Assembly: GCA_902728285.1 (NCBI GenBank)
Contig: CACVBU010000271.1
Location: 2,175,717 to 2,239,716 of the forward strand
Length of the DNA: 64,000 bases
Source of the DNA: Clytia hemisphaerica
Lineage: Eukaryota; Cnidaria; Hydrozoa; Leptothecata; Clytiidae
Direction: 5' to 3'
In this document: positions 10,931 through 21,526 of the stretch, piece after piece
Layout of the letters: the number at the start of each line of letters is the position of its first letter
Numbering within the stretch: position 1 is the stretch's first letter
Program-made: the position numbers and the translations under genes
Notes under the pieces: model-generated
Database searches by the model: none
Told to the model about the DNA's origin: nothing
The model's input: only the letters and a program-made list of their open reading frames with translations

Positions 10931-11970
10931 TTATTTAGTGTACCTACTGGGGAATCAAAGCAGTTCACCCTCAGTCTAGGGGTTCGCCAAGGAGCCATCC
11001 TATCACCTTACATGTACAACATCTACACCCAAGAACATATTTCGAACATCAAAGCCCTACAGATTGGCACCTCACTACCAAATGGTCTTCAGACATGTAT
11101 TATAGTTTACGCTGACGACATTTTACTACTTAGTCCTACCCTCAGAAACCTTCAAACTCTTATTGACCACTGCGCATCCTTCGGTAAGGAACACGGGCTT
11201 AAATTCAACCAAGCAAAGACCAAAACACAATTCGTCATATCTGGACCCACCAAAATCAAATCGCCGACCCTGACTCTTAACGACTGTCAAATATCACAAC
11301 AAGACACCCTAAAACGCATCTCGGATTTCAATGAACAAAAAAGAAAAATCATCTATGCTTAAAGAACCACAGAGACACTCGAATAGCAGAGTTATGGTCT
11401 GTAGCCACCTCCCTCATCGCTTCCGGCATCCGTAACTGCCATCCTAGCACTATTGTTTCTATATACAACACAATTGTCATACCAAAACTTCTCTATGGCC
11501 TTGAATTAGTTGAACTTACAAAATCAGAGATGGAGTACCTTGATTCTCAGGCAAGGGCTTGTTTAAAATCTCTATTCAATGTATCGAAGAGAAGCAAAAA
11601 CGACAATCATCGACTGTACAGTATTCCCCATGTATGCAGCATTATCGATGAACGTCGTCTGAACTTGCTCAGGCAGTTAGTGCTTAATGAATCTACCAAG
11701 AGTTATATCTGCTTTTTACTGTCTACTCATACGAACGTAGAATTCAGCTTTCTCGACAAATGTCAAAGAATAAACGATCTTAACGACATATCCTTCACAG
11801 AAACACTATTCGGCAAAAGACACCGTATTATTCAATGTTTTGATCAACTCCCCTCAGATATCTTTGATAAGTACAATGATTATATTCAAAACTGGCTTGT
11901 TTATGATAATCGGGTTGCTTTCAAAGCAATGTTAGAAGAACACGTCATCAGAGCGAGAACAGGGATCTGA
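10931..11970 (+). pseudogene. 5'-truncated LINE reverse transcriptase (C-terminal half)
   Basis: The frame from about 10940 reads through a VRQGAILSPY block (the RT motif preceding the catalytic pair) and YADDILLLSP at about 11108, the catalytic YADD box of a non-LTR reverse transcriptase. It ends at a stop at 11362. The sequence continues in another frame from about 11356, through the thumb and carboxyl region (TIVIPKLLYGLEL, then MEYLDSQARACLK at 11530), to the stop at 11968-11970. One frameshift near 11300-11355 therefore breaks it. Everything upstream of RT block 5 is missing, so the copy is 5'-truncated. The motifs fit the CR1/L2/jockey group; clade not resolved. Known role of the family: target-primed reverse transcription in the nucleus. 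Dead copy. Confidence 0.8.
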
Positions 11971-12021
11971 CCTCTGTCTCTTTATTTCTTTCTTTTATCC
12001 TGTTCAAATCCCTGTTCTCGC
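11953..12021 (+). other. Hairpin around the LINE stop codon and 3' UTR
   Basis: GCGAGAACAGGGAT at 11953-11966 is followed by its exact reverse complement at 12008-12021, a 14-bp perfect stem with a loop of about 41 nt that includes the stop codon. Many LINE reverse transcriptases recognise a 3' RNA stem-loop. That this one serves that role is inference. Confidence 0.45.
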
Positions 12022-12414
12022 ATGTTGACTGTTCATATATTCTATTTAACGTAGTCTTGTTTTTTATTTTCTTCTTTTTAACCTGTACATATTTTTGTTT
12101 ATATACCATTCTACTGGTGATAAAAGAGATTCATATATTTAATTGTCAAACTAATTACCCAGTAAGCTTTGCGTTCACGTTTGGTTTTTATGCTCTGTGT
12201 TGCTCTAGATTGAAAGAGTTGGTTGAAAGTGTCGTCCAGAGTCCAGTTTCCCCTTCAGATAACTTTTATAGTTAATCTGAGGTTTGTGTATGCAATATTT
12301 TATCATATTTTTTGTTTTTTTCTTTTCTACGTGCCAGACTGAGTAATAATTCCAAGAGTGAGTAATAATTGCTTGATCACCGATATAAAAGTTCAGTGCA
12401 AAAGTATACTTTAT
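12022..12414. other. LINE 3' flank, no gene
   Basis: Probably LINE 3' UTR and flank. AGTGAGTAATAATT occurs twice near 12340-12370. No poly(A) or target duplication was identified, so the 3' end of the LINE is not placed. Confidence 0.4.
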
Positions 12415-12545
12415 CCACTTGAGTGGATTGAAATACATTCTCGACAAAGAGGTCGATACAAAGATTTTCCACTTGAGTGGATTGAAATATATTTTTGATT
12501 GACAAAGAAGTCAATTTGAAAACCCTCTACACTTGTGGATTTGGA
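12415..12545. repeat. Degenerate 54-bp tandem repeat
   Basis: CCACTTGAGTGGATTGAAAT occurs at 12415 and 12469 (period 54), with a weaker third copy, ACACTTGTGGATTTGG, near 12530. Each unit also carries a GACAAAGA block. Each start, CCACTTGAGTGG, is a short near-palindrome. Confidence 0.65.
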
Positions 12546-12765
12546 TTTTTAAACTATTTTTCGACAAAGTCAAAGAGATTTTTGTTTTGAAAAATATTGA
12601 AAATAGGGGGTAATTCCCTGCGACGAACGAAATACACTTGTGAAAATACGCAACATGATTTGTCAAAACTGAGGTTCGGAATTCTCGAGTTATGACGTCA
12701 TGACTAGCATTTTCCATCCGTCGTGGCGATTTTCATCAAAATATTAAACCTCGCTATTCATGATA

Positions 12766-12891
12766 TTCATGACGTAATCTTTTCCACGGAAGCACCCGAG
12801 ATAACCCGGAACTAGTGGCAAAATAACAAAAGACTTTTGCCACTAGTCCGTATTATTTCGTGTGCTTCCGTGTAAAAGATTACATCATGAA
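12766..12891. repeat. 126-bp foldback
   Basis: The left arm runs TTCATGACGTAATCTTTTCC, ACGGAAGCAC, ACTAGTGGCAAAA. The right arm repeats these in reverse complement (CTTTTGCCACTAGT, GTGCTTCCGTGT, AAAAGATTACATCATGAA). The loop is almost absent. Likely a minimal foldback/MITE; no duplication resolved. Confidence 0.65.
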
Positions 12892-14531
12892 TTGAGAAGA
12901 ATTAACGGAAATCTCCATTCCAGTCTTTATGAACGGAAGATGGATTTCAAAGTTCAAAATCAAGTGTGAAAATGTTAAAAATTCATTGGGGCATAAATTT
13001 TTTTAAAAGGCATCAAAAATATATTTGCCAGGACAGTTAACTGGCTATCGAAGAAAAAATAGTTACTTTGATATTATTTTTCTTTCTTTTGATATTATTT
13101 TTAATATTCAATGTTTATAATCCGTATTTACATCCAAATTTATTAACCCTTCTCTGTGCTGCTTCCTTTTTCATTTATTATTTAGACAAAAAAGAAATTT
13201 TTATATGAAAACTAAATTGAACTTTTAATATCGCGCCGCACCTAAAGTAAATTCACAAAAATTTAATAAAGCGCCAATTGAGAAAATTTGAGTTAAATCA
13301 TTAAAATAAATACCATATTATTAAAGTTAAAATAGATGCTGAAAAATGTATCCAATCCAAAAGTTAATTTGTGCTTAAAGAATTTGGGCTACTGTTGGGT
13401 ATCTAGGGGGTATGCCCCACGTGGCAAGATTTCAATACGATAACATGCTATAGTAGTATATATGAATGATGTAGATAAAATGATCTCCAGTACACCTTGG
13501 GGCCACCGCAACCAAAAAAGCGCTGCGAATTCTTCAATCTTGAATTAATTGCAGATATTTGATATGGAGAGGTGGTCTAAAAGATACACGAAGCAAAATT
13601 TTCACATTCATTAATTTAAGATATTTTACCTACGACCCGGTCGATGGGAAGTAAAATTTCTTAGAACTTCTCTAAAAAACTGGCAGAGAGACCAGCTAGT
13701 ATCATGATACACAATATTTATTAAGGCAAGAAACATGGATGATAGCCAAAAGTCCGTCATCCGGATATAAGTCCGTGAACATGTCTAGATCATCTATCGC
13801 GAACGGTTCCGTGTATGTTACCACAAGGAAACTAATTTAACAAAGTATCGCTCGAGAAATTTGATGTAAACAACCTCTATACGTGCAACGCTCGCGCCTA
13901 TCACCGCGTGCGTGTGCGAAGAAAACAAATTCTTATCAGGGTGTATTTGTAAAATACTCTCTTTTCTATAGTAGTATATTTATTTGATAACTTTATTTAC
14001 AGTGATTGATAGAGTTAAGGAATAAGAAGAAGTAAGGACAAGAATTTTTGTTTCATCGTTAGAAAATAATTTCAATTACAATTTTAAAAGCTGTTGTTGG
14101 GAAATATTTTGTCGCATATTTGCGAATCTTGTTACTATTGGTTTTGTTGTAAGATTTTAAAACAGTCATGTTCACAGACCTTTAATAATAGAGCTAGGAT
14201 TCCCCTTCAAGGGGAAGCCGTGATATTTAAATTTTAATGAAAAACAAAATCATAGAATTCTTCACAATACAGAATGAGAATTTCATTACAAAAAATATCA
14301 AGTTACAATGACAAAGTTTATCTTTTTCATGTACTGTATATTTACATATCTAATTTATTATCAGAATGTGAAAAATATTTCACTGGGCGAAATAAGAGAT
14401 TTCCAATCCTGGAAATATCTTGAAAATATGATATTTCCACTGGGGTTTGTATTCCATTATTTTTATGCCCGGCATTTGAGTGGGGACGGAAGAAATTTCA
14501 CAATATTTTGCAAGGATCTGCTCATCTTATT
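12892..14531. other. Stretch without recognisable gene
   Basis: Long AT-rich stretch. No open frame with recognisable motifs and no terminal repeats found. Confidence 0.5.
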
Positions 14532-14642
14532 TTCAGCGGGGACACAAATTAGAGTATATTTTCCAACTGGGACGATATTTTGACCAATTTGGAAGGAATC
14601 CCAGTGGGTTTGTGAGAAGAGGGTGTAAACCTACCTTGGACT
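14532..14642. mobile_element. Fragment homologous to the element at 2720-2814
   Basis: Shares the block order TTTCAGCGGGGAC, CTGGGACGATAT, CCCAGTGG, GTGAGAAGAGGGTGT, CTTGGACT with the element at 2500-2814. Further upstream, 14380-14520 carries related CACTGGG and AGTGGGGAC phrases, so the full copy may start near 14370. Confidence 0.5.
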
Positions 14643-15742
14643 TATTTTTACGAAGATTAGATTCTAAAATTTTAGATTTATTCAAAACTTTTTAGACTTT
14701 TCTTTGATAACGCATCCTACGAAGCCCTGATTTCTTTCAATTTTATATGTGTATTTGGAACCCTATCTGGGACTAATATGGAAAAGGTACCCTGTCTGAC
14801 GGTACACCCCTGAACTTCGTTTTGCCTAAGCAACTCCCCTAAATTTCTTTAATCCCATGACTATGCAACTTTTAATTAACCTGATTAGAAACATCATTGT
14901 TTACAACGATGGCCTTTGTGTCCCCATGTGTTTGTGTTTATAAAATTGTCTTGATATTGGGATCATGTGATTTAATATTAGGAATATTGTTTTTTTTTCA
15001 CGAACAGGGATGTATTCTTAGCACGCCTACGAACAATCATGGACGAAAAGCAAATATCCTGATTGGAGAACAAGGTAGAAATATCAAGATGTCGATCAAT
15101 TTTACTTCTCTCCTGCAGTCAGTTAACATTGTTTCAACATACTAGTTCAACGTCATGGCTACTCTCCCAATTAGATATGCCGATAGCGGAGAAGTGGTCG
15201 CCTACACTAGAAACTCTTAAATAATGAATTGTCCTTGCACGTATATCTAAAAATATTTTGGTGTGGCACAATAATCTCGGAAATCGCGGTCTTGCAAAAT
15301 TTCGTTATCTAAACCTTCCAGATGTTCACGACCACGATAGCTTGTCGGAAGAAATTTTTTACATTTAATGCAAACCTCCTCATTGGAAATAATGACACAA
15401 AGGAATCTTTATAGGCTAAGACACTGTCAAAAGGGGAGCCTGTGAGACAGGGGGTATTTGATAAAGAATCGTATAATATTATTATAGTGAAACGTCATCA
15501 AAATAAATGCAATCTATATACCCTCTTGTCTTAAACAATAGGTGGGTTCAACCACCTTAGAAAATTCAGTCAAAAATTGGTAAAGAAATTATAAGAATCC
15601 CTACTGGATTACTGTGAATTATGAAATTTTAAATCTCTATTCTAAAATATTTTCCACTTCTCATTGGCATTTAGCATGTTTTTCTTAAAGACTCTGAATC
15701 GGTAACTGGAACAGGGCGTGTCAATAATTCTAGTAAAGATTA
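14643..15742. other. Stretch without recognisable gene
   Basis: GGGAC / ACCCTGTC phrases near 14755-14800 recall the phrase-repeat elements but are too few to define one. The 82-codon frame at 14897-15145 is unrecognised. Nothing else. Confidence 0.45.
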
Positions 15743-15896
15743 GGGATGAGCTGGAGTTTTTATAAGATACTTCACTAATTGGTCATTTGAAGTGATAGAG
15801 ATGACGCGTTCTTTAGAAAAAGTAACAAAATTGTTTTATTACTGGTTAACGACCAGCCAAATCAAATAAGAGCTTGTAAAAACTCCAGCTTGTCCC
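15743..15896. mobile_element. 154-bp MITE with perfect 8-bp target duplication
   Basis: The left end GGGATGAGCTGGAGTTTTTA is mirrored by TAAAAACTCCAGCTTGTCCC. AAAGATTA flanks it on both sides (15735-15742 and 15897-15904). An 8-bp duplication is typical of hAT, P or Merlin elements; the GGG start would favour Merlin. Non-coding. Confidence 0.8.
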
Positions 15897-15935
15897 AAAG
15901 ATTAGGATATCAATTGCAAGTTGAGAGTATCAAAC

Positions 15936-16592
15936 CATAGTATAAGAAAGCCGCGGCTGGAATGTGTACCGCATTGTCTTTTCAGTTAATTGCTGTTCCA
16001 TCTCTGTCTCCGAGCTTTATAAGAACATCAAGATGCTCATTTTATTATTGGTAGATAGTTTTCTAAATTTTGCTCTTATTTTCCTTCACAAATTCTTTTT
16101 TTGTTGCTAGATATCTTTAAATCTGTACCCAATAGAACACTTGAGCTAATTTTGGAATATTTTAGGGGTATTTTGTGGAAACAATAGTTTTCCGCCAAAA
16201 TTGAGATTATAGGAACCATATTCAAGATGACAACTTTCCTATCAGTTTGAATGATAAATATTGAAGGTGCTGGCTTGAAATTTTCACAGTATTGTCTTGA
16301 TGTACTTTGTCATTGATTTCTAAAATATTTTCACTGAAATATTGTGAAGGCATTTGAGGCACTTTATTAAATTTCTTATTGTTGATCTTTCCATTTTATA
16401 ATGCAATTGTATTATCAAGGGCATATCATTAATGTTTAAAACACTCTGAGAAGTGAGTGTTAATGACAAACCAATAAAATTTACCATTAAAAATGCTGAT
16501 TTCTTGATCAACAAATAGTCATCAAATACGACAGAGATGGAACAACAGAAATTCAGATGTTATCATTCCAGCCGCGGCTTTCTTATACTATG
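15936..16592. mobile_element. 657-bp non-autonomous TIR element, 7-bp target duplication
   Basis: CATAGTATAAGAAAGCCGCG begins the element and its exact complement CGCGGCTTTCTTATACTATG ends it; the match extends to 29 bp. ATCAAAC repeats directly outside (15929-15935 and 16593-16599). The TIR contains the palindrome CCGCGG. Just inside, GTTCCATCTCTGTC (16009) and its complement near 16529 extend the symmetry. Only a 64-codon unrecognised frame is inside. A hAT-like origin is possible (8-bp duplication with one changed base). Confidence 0.8.
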
Positions 16593-16612
16593 ATCAAACT
16601 ATTTCACCACCA

Positions 16613-17118
16613 TTGCTTTTCTTTCAATCTTTAGAAATACAATTGCAGAAAAACCACCTTCTGACTACCATAAAAACCCTTTCTCCAGAATGGTCAATAG
16701 CCTTGAACATCCGTTTATATTCTGACATCCCGGATGGGGATGGTATTGCTTGGTGTAATATTATACTAATCACCAAGGGTTCTTACAACGGTGAGTATGG
16801 TTACCGAGCACCACTGGTGGAATTGAAGAAAAGGGACAAAATTCTACATTTCGCATCTGCTATTAACGGTACTTCATCTGCTGCATACGATGTTGACGAT
16901 TCACCAATGCAAATCAACCAGAATTACCACATCCAAATTGACCAAAGATATGTTAGTGGAATTACCAATATTCCGTACGTCTTGATGGTGTTGTAGTTTT
17001 TGAAACGTTGAATACAGATGCGAGACAGTTTTATGATATGAAAGTTTACGCAGGTAATCCTTGGCGGGATGCTTGTCCTGTGATGATTCGTAATTTTCAT
17101 CTTACTAATTTTGTGTAA
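16613..17118 (+). pseudogene. Fragment of a concanavalin-A-like lectin-domain gene, frameshifted
   Basis: The first frame, 16613-16996, contains LLTTIKTLSPEWSIALNIR, a WCNIILITKG strand, GEYGYRAP, and HFASAINGTS. A second frame from 16981 continues LDGVVVFETLNTDARQFYDM and VYAGNPW to the stop at 17116-17118. Together these match the order of strands in a laminin-G/concanavalin-A-like domain family common in cnidarian and other invertebrate secreted proteins; this is recognition by pattern, not by search. One frameshift near 16970-16980 separates the halves. No signal peptide is visible. A TCTTTCAATCTTTAG acceptor-like site near 16620-16634 suggests this is a 3' exon. The 657-bp transposon ends 20 bp upstream, so it may have cut the gene from its 5' part. 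Confidence 0.6.
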
Positions 17119-17330
17119 TTTAAATCAATAACTGGACGATTTAATTATTACTTGTCACTACATATTTTATATTTTGCACTTGCACACTACATTAAAATGA
17201 AATATCTTTCCTTTTTACCTTCTTAAAGTGTGTCCCCAAAAAAGCGGACAAATTAAAATTCTCATGATTTATGTGAAATCCTATGTCTTGTATACTTAAT
17301 ATTTCGATCTCCAAAACCTTTTCAATCATA

Positions 17331-19676
17331 CGGTGGCCCACAACTGCCACGTCAAAAAAGAAAATCCACGGCAAAAAAGAAAACACTCGCGGCAAAAAGA
17401 AAGTCTTTACGGCAAAAAGAAAGCCTTCACGGCGAAAAGAAAAACTTTCAAAAAAGAAAAGCCACGACAAGAAAAGTTCAAGGGAAAAAGACAAAGCGTT
17501 CACGGCAGAAAGAAAATGGGCCAGCGGATGGATTTTGTTAGTCAGCAGGGGATTCGCCAACCGGTTTTCCTTGCAACTATACCGAACTGACGTGGGAGAT
17601 TCAGATCAATGATTTCAGATTCATTCCTTTGGGATCCCTTTTGATAACATTTTCATACTTTATAAACCCAAAAAATACCTCGAGATATCAGGATGTTTTC
17701 AGCTACACAAAAATAGAAAATAATCATTTCTTCAAAAAATGATACCGGTAGCTTATCTTCGATCTTTCAAAAGAATGAAAAATGAGACACTCAGTCCTTT
17801 CTTTTTTCATTTTCGAAAGTAATGACCACTTGAGAACAGCAAAGATTTTATATAAAGTATAAGATGAACACACTAGCACATTCATGGGATTTTGAATTTA
17901 AAAAGAATTGTTGCATAAAGCAGACTGATCCTTTATAATCATAAAGTTTGGCGAGTTCAGTCAAACACAGATTCGATCTGCAACATCACGCTTCACCTTG
18001 TCCCAATAGATATAACTCAAACTGAAACAAACCATTGCCAAATAAACTCCCTGGTAGTTTTCTTTAACTTCTTCAAAAGAAGTAAATGCCCTATTATGCC
18101 GAATTTAAAACACAAATTGAGTGATTTTTTGTCCCAAACGAGCTCCAATTAGAGAAAAACTTTGTTTTAATTGGGATAGAAAAGCTGGGTGATTTTTCAT
18201 TCATAGAAACTGTAATCTAAAATATTAAAAAACTTACGGCTTTTTTACAAGGCTTCATCATTCTTGGCCAACATCGGAAACAAGCCAAGAATGGTCGTTG
18301 GAATGGAAAAAACTTTGTCTCCTACATCGCGTGATAGTTTGGTATCTATTATTTATCTATTCTTTGTTTAACGTTGGTCAAAATAAAAATAGTACAAAGA
18401 CTAATTAACACCAACACGACGATCAAATATTTACTAAATAGTAAATAATCTTGTAAAAGTTAAAATTTTAAAAATCATTAAAAGATTGAACACAGTTTGC
18501 AAGAACAATAAATTTTTGTTTTCAAAATTTTGGTTTTGAAGCACTCAACTGAGTCTGATGTTTTGATCTCATTGGGCAATCTATTCCAAGCCTGTCCTGC
18601 CCGATAGTTGAAGGAATCCAAGCAAACTGCATTTTTTGATAGCGGAAGTTTGATTTGAGCGCCTCTTCTGGATGTTGGGGGATGTCGGGAATCCTCATCC
18701 TCAACATCACTCCCTGATTTACAGGTTAAAAAAAAGCTAAAATCTCCCTAGCCTGGATATCCAAGCTCAAAATTTTAGAAAAAACAAAATTTACCTCAAC
18801 ATCCAAAATTCTAAAATTATAGAGCTTGGTCTCCTTAGAGAAGGAAAGTGCAAACCCATGTTTCCTAGTCAACCCAGGGCAGCAAAACAGAAATTAATAA
18901 AAAGCAGTCTTACAAGATCTAAAACTATTTAAAACATCCAGAGATTACACCAAAGTCTATAAAAAAGTTTGCATGCATTATTATGACACCAACCATGTTT
19001 TCTTGGAAAATGAACTTACCTCTGTTTTCTTCTTTTTCATGTTTTCATGTAACAGAAAGCCCTATCTTCACTAGCAACTGGAGGACTATCCTATTTTTGC
19101 TTTAGAGTTTCTCAGCGCTGTGTAGATTGGTCCTTACGGCTTTAGCGAAGTGAGCGCAAGCAAGCAGACTGCATTCTCTTAAAGAGAATGCCAATCGCTC
19201 TAGGGAGACCAGGCTGTAAACCAGAACATAAAATATAAAAAACTAGACTGTGAAATAGTTTACAGCCTGGATATCCAGGCTAAAATCTCCCTTTTTCAAA
19301 TCCTCCATTCGAACCCCTACCTGAATGAAGTAATGAAGTATCCATTCTTATTCATTCTGTTGTCCTGTTCTATGCTGTCCATGTGAAAAAGGCAGCTGAG
19401 GTAGCACCATGCAGGCATAGCAATAAAAAAAGAAATCAAGCTAGCTTTTTTCTATATTTCTTTTATTTTTATTTGAGTGTACTTTTAAGTAAGATTCTTT
19501 TAATAAGATTCTTCTTATACTTTTCTTTTTTGCCGTGACAGTTTTCCTTTTTTTGCCGTGAACTTTTCTATTTGCCGCAACTATTTTTCTTTTTGTCGTG
19601 AACTTTTATATTTGCCGTGAACATTTTTCTATTCACCGTGGCTTTCCTTTTTTGACGTGGCAGTTGTGGGCCACCG
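17331..19676. mobile_element. 2.35-kb TIR element with repeated subterminal motifs, TA target
   Basis: CGGTGGCCCACAACTGCCAC starts the element and GTGGCAGTTGTGGGCCACCG ends it, an exact inverted pair that extends into TTTTTTGACG. TA abuts both ends (17329-17330 and 19677-19678). Both sides then carry many ACGGCAAAAAGAAA-type units (17365-17510; the complement, TTTTTCTTTTTGCCGTGAA, at 19520-19650). These look like iterated transposase binding sites. The open frames at 17192-17612 are by-products of this repeat. The interior holds a younger element at 18749-19282 and no transposase. Tc1/mariner- or ISL2EU-like by TA target; uncertain. Confidence 0.75.
18749..19282. mobile_element. Hairpin-ended element with 9-bp target duplication (copy 1)
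   Basis: Starts TAGCCTGGATATCCA and ends TGGATATCCAGGCTA. AAATCTCCC repeats directly outside (18740-18748 and 19283-19291). Each end can fold: near the left end CCAAGCTC pairs with GAGCTTGG (about 18830), and near the right end CCAGGCTGTAAAC (about 19210) pairs with GTTTACAGCCTGG (about 19257). Copy 2 at 29835-30392 has the same architecture with paired base changes in both arms. The interiors are largely unlike. Non-coding; the 9-bp duplication suggests a Mutator-type transposase. Confidence 0.8.
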
Positions 19677-19819
19677 TACACATCTGATGAGTCAAGAAAT
19701 TGTCAAAGGCCATCCGCGTTGAAACACATCTTAGGGACACTCGTACCCTGTGACTCAACTAAAGATTTCGTAGTGATCTAAGGTCTGTAAATTACACACT
19801 ATAAGTATTTGCAAGTGAT

Positions 19820-19898
19820 GGCTATGTCTTGTAGGACCAAATGGATAAGCGTCGGGCTTATAGATCAAATTTGCTTGCATGGTTCGAGCTGACGAAGC
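19820..19898 (+). tRNA. Degenerate tRNA-like sequence (pseudogene or SINE head)
   Basis: GGCTATG at 19820 can pair with CGAAGCC near 19892 (6 of 7 positions with one wobble) like an acceptor stem. CCAAATGGATAAGCG resembles a D arm with an A-box, CTTATAG could be an anticodon loop, and GGTTCGAGC matches the B-box/T-loop. The D arm is over-long and the T stem pairs poorly, so it is not a functional tRNA. It could equally be a SINE head or chance. Confidence 0.3.
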
Positions 19899-20367
19899 CT
19901 ATTTCACCGGCGCGGGTAAATCTCAGAAAAATACATGAAAAGAGATAGAAACACTTGAAAAAGTCAGAAAACCGGGATAGAAGATAAGAAAGTAAGCTAT
20001 GAATGCTGAATGGACCTACATCATGATGAAAGTTAGATAGCAACGAGGAGAAAATGAAAAATATCAGTCAGAGGATATAGCGTTTAGAGAAAAAGCGTAA
20101 CACATTAAATTTCATCATTGATTGTTGATAGGGGGAGAGGGAAGGGGAGTAGGGAGAATAGAAATAGAAAATTCCGGTTGCAAAAATCAGTTTTATTGAC
20201 AATTGAATCATGCTTGATGGTGGACATTGTTATCAATGCGTGGAAAAAAAAAAGAAATATAAGGAAAAAGTCCAATAAAAATTTGCAAAAACGGCGATTT
20301 CCGGCATTTTCAGCCGGGAAATTTCTTTTTTTGCAAAAATCGGGCTAACCTCCTTCCCTGCGCATTA
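19899..20367. other. Stretch without recognisable gene
   Basis: Open frames of 61-76 codons on both strands without motifs. Purine-rich low complexity near 20135-20290. Confidence 0.45.
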
Positions 20368-20429
20368 GCGAGGTTAAGTATCGGCAGATAACTCACGACG
20401 ACGGACGAATTTCGGTAGCCTATGTGCGT
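20368..20429 (+). repeat. About 60-bp repeat, inverted copy at 33073-33132
   Basis: AGCGAGGTTAAGTATCGGCA, then ATAACTCACGACGACGGACG, then AATTTCGGTAGCCTATGTG reappears in reverse complement at 33073-33132 with only a few changes. The pair could be termini of one very large element or two copies of a short family. AACCTCGCTATT also occurs at 12748, arguing for a dispersed family. Confidence 0.55.
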
Positions 20430-20625
20430 AGCCTGTGGCGTTATGCTAGGCTAGTTACAATAGCATGGTAGATATTTGTTAAGATCAAGCTAGACATGTT
20501 ATCTTCGAAAAAATGTAAACAAACTAAAAACATGGCGCGGATTGTTTGATGTTTTTCGTGTTTTGAACTGAGTTTTGGAACTTTAGTGGATGGCTGATTC
20601 GAATGGTTTTACTTTAGCTACACGT

Positions 20626-20775
20626 ACACATTGAGATTACAATTCATTGATTTCTTTACAATTCAACAATGCTCACATGCAACTGGATATTTATTTTTAT
20701 ACTAATACGTACACATTGAGGAGCCAGACATTGAGATTGGGATCCATTGATTTTTTTTGCAATTCAACAAGGCGT
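20626..20775 (+). repeat. Tandemly duplicated block with ACATTGAG / AATTCAACAA
   Basis: Two units share the order TACACATTGAG, ATTCATTGATTT or TCCATTGATTTT, CAATTCAACAA. Between them lies GCAACTGGATATTTATTT, which recurs near 26859, just upstream of the Harbinger coding region, as does a GGAATGTGGCTAAT block in inverted form. This links the block to the Harbinger-type sequence. Confidence 0.4.
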
Positions 20776-21526
20776 ATTAGCCACATTCCGCGGACGCGGT
20801 CGAATTGACGCGTAGGGATAAATTTTTCAAAATGGTAGATTTCACTTTCGTTTTCAGTTAGGCGGCTTATGGATCTGAGCACTGTAAGAAAAATAAACAG
20901 ATTTAGCAAAGAAGAAGCTGAGGAATCAGGGGCGGATCTAGGATTTTGAGGGTACCATACAAAAACTAAACCTTTTTATCAGGCTTACATCAAAATTTTA
21001 GTCGAAATTAGTATGAAAAGTGTGTCCTTTCTCTCCTAAAAACCATTTTCAGTAATTTAAACAAAATCGTTCTTTTCTCTGAATAATAATAACAAGACCA
21101 AATAAAAGAGAAACCATATAAATATTTAATGAAAAGAAAACATTTGAGAGTTTTATCTATTACTGTACTTTGTATAACAAGAAAAGTGTGTATATAGTGA
21201 GCAAAGATCTTCTATCAAATTTGTTTTCGGTTAGTGTAAAACGCAGGTCACAGGTCAACAAAGTGCAGACCGGAAAAAAGATAATAGGATCATAACATAT
21301 ACATCACATAACATCAATATATAACGCATTAAATTACAAAAAAGTAATACATGTTATTTAGATATTACAAAATGACAATTGAATAGAATAACAACCTTGT
21401 GTTACTTACAAAAATAATGACAAAATCATAAAATATGATGCCTAACAAGACAAAAGCGGGACAAAAGCACGAAAAATATTTATTATACAAAATGTGATGT
21501 GGATGGTGTGAATGGATAAAAAATGG

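Noticed and set aside
17192..17612. Overlapping basic ORFs rich in K/R on both strands
   Set aside because: They are translations of the ACGGCAAAAAGAAA subterminal repeats of the TIR element.
19684..19706. CTGATGAGTC followed by GAAA, hammerhead-ribozyme-like core
   Set aside because: No stem II can form between CTGATGA and GAAA and no flanking stems are visible.
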